NCBI GenBank assembly: GCA_946800325.1
Contig: OX326958.1
Location: 1,188,001-1,252,000, forward strand
Length of the DNA: 64,000 nucleotides
Direction of reading: 5' to 3'
From: Luzula sylvatica
Taxonomy: Eukaryota > Streptophyta > Magnoliopsida > Poales > Juncaceae
Shown: one piece after another, positions 56,718 to 64,000 of the stretch
Layout: each line of letters starts with the position of its first letter
Position numbering within the stretch: the stretch's first letter is position 1
The notes under the pieces: generated by a model
Database searches by the model: none
Told to the model about the DNA's origin: nothing
The model's input: the letters and a program-made list of their open reading frames with translations, nothing else
Made by a program: the position numbers and the translations under genes

Positions 56718-57030
56718 GAGAGAGAATTTGTCTAAATCTCTAATTGTTACGCCCAAAAATATTTTATGCTTAGGAGAGAAATTAGATGGTAGTTTAAAAT
56801 TAAATGGATAGTAAGTTTGGTATATGAGAATGGAGTAAAAATGAAATTATATGTTATGTTGTAGCATTTTAGTTTTCTTGGGGAATTTGCATTATATTTA
56901 ACTAATTGGTTTGAGACGAATTATAAATTCGGTTGGTCCACGTGGACTTGTTTGTACAAGTGGATGTTGTTTTCTTCTTTATACTGCTTCCTAAATAAAT
57001 TATCTTCTTGGTCCAGATATACTATTTTTT
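56718..57030. other. 3' flank of PHL7-like gene
   Basis: 3' UTR region. No other feature seen. Confidence 0.5.
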
Positions 57031-57876
57031 TTTATTAAATTACAAGTTTTTTTATTGGAACTATATTATATGTTTTTTTTTTTTTTTATCATAGTGTATA
57101 TACTATTTTATTGTTATCAAACATATAATTTGTAGCATTTTGTAATGCAGATAAAGTTTAATAAATACAAGAGAAAATTTAAAAAACTTGCAGCATAACA
57201 TGTATATATAGGGCCGGGTTTACCGAATTAAAATCCCGAACTTGACGCATGGCATGCATTTATTGGTTGAATTTTAGCTTTTCGATATTGAATTCCGAAT
57301 CCTTAAAAATGGCAAATTCTCCCAAATAAATTCATGCGATATGTTAATTCAGAAATTTAATTCGGTAACAGCTTCGTGATTATTTTTGTAGCTTCAACTA
57401 AAAGTAGAATCTGAACAAAGAATTTACAAGGAATATGGTAGTATGGGATTTTGAGATCTCGTTCTAAGGACTCCTAAGATAAGATTTTCGTTTCCCTGCA
57501 TCTCATTTGTCCATGTCATGTAATTCTGTAACGTCGAATGCATTTTAAAATCTCTTCTTGATGTATGCTTAAATGTAATGTGGAATACATTTTAAAATCT
57601 CTGCTTAAAATAAGGTTATTTTGTTGTGTAATTTACCAAATAGACAATTTATAGAATTTTGCGCACCGAAAGAAAAATTACTAAATGTAATACAAAATTT
57701 GAAATACTTGCAACATAGTGTGTATAACTATGTCGGGTTTACATAATTGAAATCACGAATTAATACCGAATTGACGTATGATAGGTATTTATTGATGATT
57801 TTTTAGTGTTTGATTTGATCCATTAAAATGGCAAGTGTTTGTTTGAATCCCACCATTAATACATCACTAGCATGAC

Positions 57877-57896
57877 CCCCGCGCAATTGCGCGGGG
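57877..57896 (-). other. Helitron 3' hairpin
   Basis: Perfect palindrome CCCCGCGCAATTGCGCGGGG, ending 10 bp before the CTAG terminus, in strongly AT-rich surroundings. Position and form are diagnostic for a Helitron 3' end. Confidence 0.85.
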
Positions 57897-58429
57897 TTGT
57901 TCGGGTTTATAAGTAATGTAGTTGAAGAAAATTGTTGTCGTGAATTTCTTTTTGTAATCATTATTATATGTGTAATTTAGTGTGTTGTGTGCGAGTGAAA
58001 TTTTGTAGCAAAAATCGTTTGAATATTTTAAGAGCCGGATTTCTTGAATAATTCAAACGGTTATTGCTAAAAAAATTATCTATATTTTATACATCATAAG
58101 CAAAATAAGGAAAAATAACGAATGAGTCGTCATGAAATTTATTAAGAACCTAATAGATCAGAAAACATTGCTGAAAAAAAGAGTGTTCTTAATTTCACAA
58201 ATCCTTAATTTCGCTACATATTTAGCACAAATATTTTTCGCCCTTTGTGTGGTCGGCCAACAACAAAGTTTCACGATGTCATCGCTAACCGTTTCGTTCG
58301 AACCTTTAATTTAAATTATGTCATGATTATTCGCACATCCGTGATTTGGTATATTTTTATGAAAGAAATACAGTTTCGGATCAACCGTAAAAGTGTACAT
58401 AAGCATAAACGAATGTAGTCGTACATTCG

Positions 58430-58740
58430 TAGCCATAACTTTCAGTAGGAAAATCCGATTTGAATGGTTCAAATTGGGTAAGATAGATAATTAGATTATC
58501 TATAACCTTCATGTAGAAATATATTTCATATGAACGAAGTATAAGTGTCGTTTCTGTGAAATACCGAAAGGGTGCAACAGTATGACATACAGTTAGTAAA
58601 ACAATCATAACTTTTGCATACGAACTCCAATTGGGCTGGGCAAAATTGAGTTGTGTAGATAATAAGATTATCTACAACTTTCATGTTGGTTGATTTTCTG
58701 TCAGAGAAATTTATCAATTTCGTCTGGACAGATTACTGAA
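58430..58740. repeat. Diverged ~150-bp tandem units (left of LTR)
   Basis: Two copies of a unit running: aactttcagtaggaaaatcc, ttgaatggttcaaattgggt, agataattagattatctata, ttcatttgaacgaagtat, gaaataccgaaagggtgcaa. The same unit recurs about three times at 59640-60180. Confidence 0.75.
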
Positions 58741-58760
58741 CAGATTCATGCACTTTTCTG

Positions 58761-59354
58761 TGTGAAAGGATGTATATTGGATATACATGCCTTTTGGCTA
58801 ATCCTAATCCTATTAGATATAAATAGGATACTTTCTCTCTCATCCCTATGCTAATTCATACAGAATTATTCTACCCAAAACACAAGAGAAAAGAGCAAAT
58901 TCAGATTTGATCTTTTGTGAGTGAAAGGGTGCTAAGAGAAAGAGATAGAGAATCAATTCGATCGAGCAAGTTCACCGGTGCATCGTCTAGGCAAGTGCAT
59001 CCGTGACCGACGTCTTGCGACTCAAGGTGGATACACGTAGAGGAGCAACATCTGAGGCTCTTTCAGTTGTGATCGATTCGGACGCGTGAATTCAGTCGGA
59101 GACGAAATCAAGCGAATCGGCGATGTCAACAAACGGTGAAAGACGCGTGGTGTGGGATGCGCGGATTGTCACCAACGTGGCAGGAGATAGAAGGCAGCGA
59201 TCAACCCTTCGAGTGCAATCAATTTTGCACCGGTATGAATCTGTCCTTCTATTGCATCGTACCCTCGAAGTCGTGGCGTGATCTCGGGAATCGGGGAATC
59301 GGACCGGGCCTTCATTCCGCTGCGCGGGCCCGGGGTCGAGGATATTCCCCTACA
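58761..59354 (+). mobile_element. LTR-like segment of a retrotransposon
   Basis: Bounded on the right by ttcccctaca and then, after one base, a tRNA-iMet primer site. Contains a TATA box (atataaatagg, about 58817). The left boundary at TGTGAAAGG is a guess. No protein domain. The sequence is much more GC-rich than its surroundings, especially 58960-59340. A fragment, lying inside the Helitron. Confidence 0.6.
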
Positions 59355-59355
59355 G

Positions 59356-59367
59356 TGGTATCAGAGC
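59356..59367 (+). other. Primer binding site (tRNA-iMet)
   Basis: TGGTATCAGAGC, the standard plant LTR-retrotransposon primer site complementary to the 3' end of initiator tRNA-Met. It directly follows the LTR-like segment. Confidence 0.85.
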
Positions 59368-59639
59368 GATCGCCATCGATTCGAGGGTCGAATCATAGTC
59401 GTATATTAGATATACGCACGGGTTATCAAAGTTCGTACCCGTTTGCATGATGTTACATATAGAGAAAGTCAAATTCCGTTAAAATCACAAGTGGAATTCG
59501 CTAGAGATCGATCAAAAGTTGATTGAGAGTATCTAGGAATTATCGTGAAAAGGTTTCATGATTTATCGTTTCAGAAACGAGCGAAAACGGAAGAAACGGC
59601 AAAATCTGCAGAAAATTAGAATACGAAACAGTGAGTAAA

Positions 59640-60185
59640 ACTAAGATAATGTTCAGTGGGAAACTCCAAATTGATTGGATCAAATTGGCGTAGTTAGATA
59701 ATGAGATTATCTATGACTTTGATACAGAAAGTTTTTTCATTTGAACGAATTATCAGTGTCGTTTTTATGAAATACTGAAAGGGTGTGACTGTTTGACATA
59801 CAGAGACTAAAACGTCCGTATATGTCGCATAGAAACTCCAATTGAGTCCAATCCAATTGGATTAGTTAGATAATAAGATTATCTAGAACTTTCGTTCAAA
59901 TTCAAAGTCGGTTGGAACAATTTAATATTTTTGTTTCAACAGAATACTGAAAATGTGTCTGTAGTTTTCTGGTTGAAAAGATGTCTATTGGATAAACTTA
60001 CCTTTTCATTTGTTCGTATTTTACTAAAACTGGTATAACTTTCAGTAGAAAATTCCGATTTGAATGGTTCAAATTGGGTTAGTTAGATAATGAGATTATC
60101 TAGAACTGTCATGTTGTAATATATTTCATTTGAGCGAAGTATTAGTATCGTTCTAATGAAATACCGAAAGGGTACAGAAAAACAG
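59640..60185. repeat. ~150-bp tandem units (right of primer site)
   Basis: About three to four copies of the same unit as at 58430-58740, for example aactccaattggattgg... tagataatgagattatcta ... gaaatactgaaagggtgtga. The phrase ggttgaaaagatgtctattg at about 59973 matches gtgtgaaaggatgtatattg at the LTR start. Confidence 0.75.
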
Positions 60186-60880
60186 TTATAAAGGACGAAA
60201 ATGTAAATAAATTATAAAGGACCAATTTGAGACCCCTGGACTAAAATGTAAATTTCAAAACTTCGAAGGACCAAAAAGCAAATATAAAGGACCAAAATGT
60301 AAGATAAAAGGACCAAAATGTAAATTTTTTTCATAAAAAGGACCAATTTGTTAATAAAAAAGGACCAAAATGTAAAATTTTTTTTTTTTTTACGAATAGG
60401 CCCCTTGTGACGTGGCTGCAGCACCTTGAAAGGACTCAATATAAATAAAAAAGACCAAAATGCAAATAACAAAGGACCAAAATGTAAATAAAAAGGACCA
60501 AAATGTATTTTTTTTTCAGAAAAGTACCAAAATGTAAATAAATTATTTTTACAAAGAGGCCCCTGGACCAAAATATAAATTTTAAAACTTCGAAGGATCA
60601 AAAAGCAAATATAAAGGACCAAAATGTAATTTTTAAAAAAATAGGACCAATTTGAGACCCCTGGACTAAAATGTAAATTTCAAAACTTCGAAGGACCAAA
60701 AAGCAAATATAAAGGACCAAAATGTAAGAAAAAAAGGACCAAATTGTAAATTTTTTTCATAAAAAGGACAAATTTGTAAATAAAAAAGGACCAAAATGTA
60801 AAAAAATATTTTTTTTTACGAATAGGCCCCTGGTGACGTGGCTGCACCAGGGGGCTGCAAATCCCCTTGAATTAGTATAT
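60186..60880. repeat. GGACCAAAATGTAAA minisatellite
   Basis: More than 20 copies of a 15-20-bp word aaaggaccaaaatgtaaat, with larger blocks that include tacgaataggcccctggtga, cgtggctgcaccagggggct and the phrase gacccctggactaaaatgta (twice). Part of the Helitron body. Confidence 0.85.
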
Positions 60881-62110
60881 AGAAATGACCAAAATGTAAA
60901 AAAATATTTTTTTTTACGAATAGGCCCCTGGTGACGTGACTGCACCAGGGGGCTGCAAATCCCCTTGAATTAGTATATAGTTATGCCAATCAGGAATTTT
61001 GATGTTCTCATAGCTCCGTATATACTGGAATTTAAAATCCATCTCTATGAACTTTTGATATAAGATTTCCAATGTATCCATGCCTATAATTTTCTACTCT
61101 ACAATAATTCCTCCCAAACTAAATTGCAAGTTTTTTTTATTGTAACTATATTATATACTATTTTGTAATTTTTTTATCATCCTCTATAAACTGATATATT
61201 GTTAATTATATATTATTTTATTATTTATAATTTATTCAATATGATATCTTCACCTACAAATTGGCATCAAACTTGAATCATCGAGAATTGCATATCATTT
61301 ATTTACATTTGTTATTTTATATTAAACACACATTATTTTTGAAATGTTTGTGGCATTCCGTGTACATAACAACGCCGGATTCATCAAATTAAATCCCGAA
61401 CTTGCATCATATGACATGCATTTATTGGTTATATTTTAGTGTTCGGCTATTGAATTCTATGAATTCTGATTTACTAAAACGACAAGTGTTTGTTAGGTAA
61501 CATCAAGTGTCATATGTCAATTCTGAATTTCAATTCGATGACAGCTCTCTGCATACTTTTCTAGATTTCATTAAAAGTCGAACCTAAACAAAAATTTGCA
61601 AGGATTATAGTAGTTTGAAATTTTCGTTTCCGTGGGCTTCCGAAACAAGATTTTTCATACATAATGCATCCTATTTATCCATGTCATGCAATTTTTATTG
61701 TGAAATACATCTTAAAATTGCTTTTAAAATAAGCTTAAAATAAGAGTGTTTTTATAACGTAGTTTACCAAATAAACAATTTATAATATTTCTCGTCCCGT
61801 CTTTTTAATAATATAATACAAAATTTAAAATAGTGCCGGGTTAACGGAATAAAAAATCGTGAATTAACATCGAAATGACGCGTGTCGGGTTAATTGAATT
61901 CCGATCTATTTAAAACGGCGAGTGTTTGTCGGGATCGCTGCAATAAATTTATACTATATATTAATTCGTTGTTAATTCGGAATTTTAATTTTGTAACGGC
62001 TCCGTATACATGGGATTTCAAAATCTGGTTCTATGAATTCCCGGATAAGGTTTCCATCACATTCATGTGTAGAATTTGTTCCTCTACAATTCCTCATACG
62101 ATCAAGTCCC

Positions 62111-62298
62111 CAAATTAAACTCAAAATTAAAATAGGGTTTTGAATATTATTGCACATAATGATAATACAACTATAGAGAATTGTATAATAATCACCACCA
62201 TAATATTGTCGGATTAATCGTCTCCTCCTCCTTCTTCTTAACAGGGTTAGGAGAGACGCCACAGAAGGGATACTGTAAATTCTTAGAATTCCGATCTA
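62111..62298. other. Promoter/leader of MIP1-like gene
   Basis: AT-rich with a short ctcctcctccttcttctta pyrimidine patch at 62220-62240. Likely the core promoter and leader of the next gene. Confidence 0.45.
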
Positions 62299-64000
62299 AT
62301 GGGAGGCCACACGAGGGATCGTTCAAGCCGGGCTGCTCGGAAGGTCCGCGCCGCCGCCAGGCAGACGGCCGTCGATCCGGATCCAGTTGTACCATATCCC
62401 AACCCGGAGTTCGACCCTACAAATCCGAACTCAAATCCAGTTTACGATTCAGACTCAATCTACCATGAGTCTGAGTGCGGGTACTGCACTGAAGAGCAAT
62501 TGGAGGATTTGCTGCTGAAAAACCTCGATTTTGCATTCCATGAAGCACTTGCACGATTGGCCGCTTTAGGATTTTCTGCTAATGTCGCGCTTCAAGCTGT
62601 TCTCTGTGGTGGACATGCTATTGGCCCTTCAGATGTAATCACCAATATCGTTACAAATGCAGTTAATTATTTGAACAATCCAACTGCTAATGCTTTAGTA
62701 TTAGCTTCTGCCTCAGGCTCCCCTTCTTCATCAAGCTCAGGTATGTGTTTTTGTTCAATAATCGAAGTTCCATCTGTGAAATTGACATGTTTTTCTTTAT
62801 TCAAATTGTACAGGTGGCGCTGCGGGGTCGTCAGACTTCTCAGACCTACGTCGACACGAAGAATATTCCCTTGCGGGGTTAGTCTGCATGGTGCAACGAC
62901 ATCGTCCCGAGATTTCACGCGGCGACGCCATGTGGTGTCTTCTAATGGGAGAATTACACGTGGGCCGTGCATGTCAAATCGAATTACCCCCTCCCAATTG
63001 TTGCTCTTCCTCTTCATCATCGTCATCGTCATTTCCTCCTCACAGCATCCCGCACAGCGCTGACGTGGCATGCTTGCCAGCTGGCGGATTTCGTCCGTTT
63101 GTTCGAGCAAGTGGACGCGGAGTAGGAATCGGGCATCACGGCGTCGAGTTATTGAAGGAGGATTTCATCGACGAGTTGTTGAAGGAATTGGAGGAGCTTC
63201 AACTCGAGGAGAAGTCTATCGATCCTGATTCTCACACCGAAAAGATCTATGATCTCATTCGCCAGGTCATCATTTATTTAATATAAAATTTAACAAAATA
63301 AATAAATAAATAAAATAAAATGGAATGATAGGCGAGGGAAGTGGAGGGGCAATTGAAGGAGAGGAAAGAATGGGCGCAACAAAAAGCGCTACAAGCCGCG
63401 CGAAAGCTGAGTCACGACACGATGGAGCTGCGGAATTTAAGAATGGAGAGAGAGAAGAGAGAGAGAATGAAAAAAGCGGGAAATCCTTCGGTGACTCTCG
63501 ACGAGAGCACGGTCAAACGACTCGTCGAAATGGAAGAAGGGCTAAAGAAGGCAAGCCTTCAGGCAAGATTGCTTGCTTGCTTTTCTTTTCGACCAAATTA
63601 TTTTAATATTTTAATTATTTTTTATTTTTTTATTTGCGCATGTTTAGGTTGACAGGGCGAATGCCGAAGTGCAAAGATTGGAGTCTGAAAATGCGGAGAT
63701 TCGTGCAGAGATGGAAGCCGCGAAATTGAGCGCTGACGAGTCGATTCGAGCGCGTCAGGAAGCTGCGAAGAGAGAGAAAAAGGTCAGGAAAAAATCTCAG
63801 TCGAGAGATCGTCAGAGAATACAGCTTCAAGATGAAATCGACGAGTCGAAAAATCAGCAAGTTGGTCTTGAAAAAGAAATCGACCAGACCGCAAAATCCA
63901 CCAAACAAATCGAGGTGCAATTTTAATTATTAATTAATAATTAATTAATTATTTTTTATGGTTTGAAATTGTGAAAACAGGCGAGAGTGAGAGAAGAGAC
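62299..64000 (+). CDS. MIP1/RF298-like RING E3 ligase, 5' part (runs off the window)
   Basis: Putative RING-type E3 ubiquitin ligase of the MND1-INTERACTING PROTEIN 1 / RF298 family. Exons: 62299-62740, 62814-63265, 63332-63562, 63648-63914, and 63981 to beyond 64000, about 470 codons so far. The N-terminus (GGHTRDRSSRAARKVRAAAR) is basic. A UBA-like helical block follows at about 62-132 (YCTEEQLEDLLLKNLDFAFH ... GPSDVITNIVTNAVNYLNN). Then comes the family block SDLRRHEEYSLAGLVCMVQR ... GDAMWCLLMGELHVGRACQI (about 155-205), a Ser run, and a long coiled coil from exon 3 on. The C-terminal RING expected in this family lies past the window. Intron 3 has a GC donor (CTTCAG|GCAAGA to tttag|GTTGAC). 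No stop or frameshift is seen. Confidence 0.9.

Larger units (their letters stand above)
57867..60980 (-). mobile_element. Non-autonomous Helitron (3.1 kb)
   Basis: Read on the minus strand. The 3' end has a perfect 20-bp palindrome CCCCGCGCAATTGCGCGGGG (57877-57896), then six bases, then CTAG (57867-57870) followed by T. This is the Helitron hairpin-CTRR end inserted before a T. The 5' end is TCTATATACTAATTCAAGGG at 60883, with a second copy (CTATATACTAATTC) ending at 60980 next to an A. It has no terminal inverted repeats, target duplication or Rep/helicase domain. It sits inside copy 2 of a tandem array, which marks its limits independently. The cargo is an LTR-retrotransposon fragment and minisatellite. 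Confidence 0.8.
57031..62110. repeat. Degenerate ~0.5-kb tandem array, four copies
   Basis: Anchor 'ccgggttta(cc)gaatt' occurs at about 57215, 57733, 61376 and 61837. Flanking phrases recur in each copy: gacatgcatttattggtt, ttcatttcaattcggtaacag, taccaaatagacaattta, and cccaaattaaattgcaagtt. Spacing is 518, 529 (after removing the Helitron) and 461 bp. The copies have diverged strongly. The second copy is split by the Helitron. Confidence 0.75.

Noticed and set aside
59136..59450. 104-codon frame in the GC-rich part of the Helitron
   Set aside because: It overlaps the LTR end and primer site of a retroelement fragment.
60212..60622. Minus-strand Phe/Leu-rich frame of 136 codons
   Set aside because: Made wholly of the GGACCAAAATGTAAA minisatellite.
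57867..60980. Solo LTR or DNA transposon with inverted ends
   Set aside because: Ends are not inverted repeats and there is no target duplication; hairpin plus CTAG and a TC start fit a Helitron.

Overview
The window is nuclear DNA of a flowering plant, almost certainly a eudicot; I cannot name the species. The evidence is: short AT-rich GT-AG introns, plant-only families (MYB-CC, PLANT CADMIUM RESISTANCE/PLAC8, APO, MIP1-like), a nuclear gene for an organellar GatC with an N-terminal extension, and a typical plant repeat load (Ty1/copia, hAT, MULE and other MITEs, a SINE, an L1-type LINE relic, a Helitron). Exon structures below were built by hand: I joined reading frames at splice signals so that the joined protein keeps phase and follows the family. 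Every joined CDS has a length divisible by three.

Layout. 0.6-3 kb (minus): a WAV3-like RING/vWA E3 ligase. 3.7-7.95 kb (minus): an FPA/SPEN-type RRM-SPOC protein with a MITE in its last intron. 8.4-12.3 kb (minus): a complete 19-exon TOP6B gene (topoisomerase VI subunit B) with a fourfold 119-bp duplication of one exon-intron junction. 12.8-14.8 kb: a promoter-like block followed by a mosaic of minisatellites and a 250-bp tandem duplication. 15.5-16.2 kb: TTCGGG-rich simple repeat. 16.7-22.1 kb: a Ty1/copia element (minus) with open pol and broken gag. 22-29 kb: AT-rich DNA with a SINE, a MULE-type MITE and an L1 reverse-transcriptase relic. 29.1-31 kb (minus): a small membrane protein of unknown function and a PLAC8/PCR gene. 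31.65-32.69 kb: a 1-kb non-autonomous hAT element. 35.4-38.1 kb: organellar GatC (plus) and an APO protein (minus), converging with 157 bp between stop codons. 38.5-43.7 kb: gene-poor AT-rich DNA with one MITE. 44-46.1 kb (plus): an APL-like MYB-CC gene. 46.1-52.7 kb: gene-poor. 52.7-53.7 kb (plus): a PB1-domain gene. 54.5-56.7 kb (plus): a PHL7-like MYB-CC gene. 57-62.1 kb: a degenerate ~0.5-kb tandem array interrupted by a 3.1-kb Helitron that carries LTR-retrotransposon sequence. 62.3 kb to the window end (plus): the 5' part of a MIP1/RF298-like RING E3 ligase gene.

There are no operons; each gene is its own unit. Several genes share themes: two ubiquitin-ligase-type genes, two MYB-CC factors from different branches, an RRM-SPOC RNA-processing factor, and two organelle proteins (GatC for Gln-tRNA synthesis, APO for chloroplast or mitochondrial RNA/Fe-S biology). 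TOP6B acts with SPO11-3/TOP6A in endoreduplication. Long (CT)n/(GA)n tracts sit in or near the leaders of several genes. Three of about 50 resolved introns need a GC rather than a GT donor. No rRNA or tRNA gene and no CRISPR array was seen.
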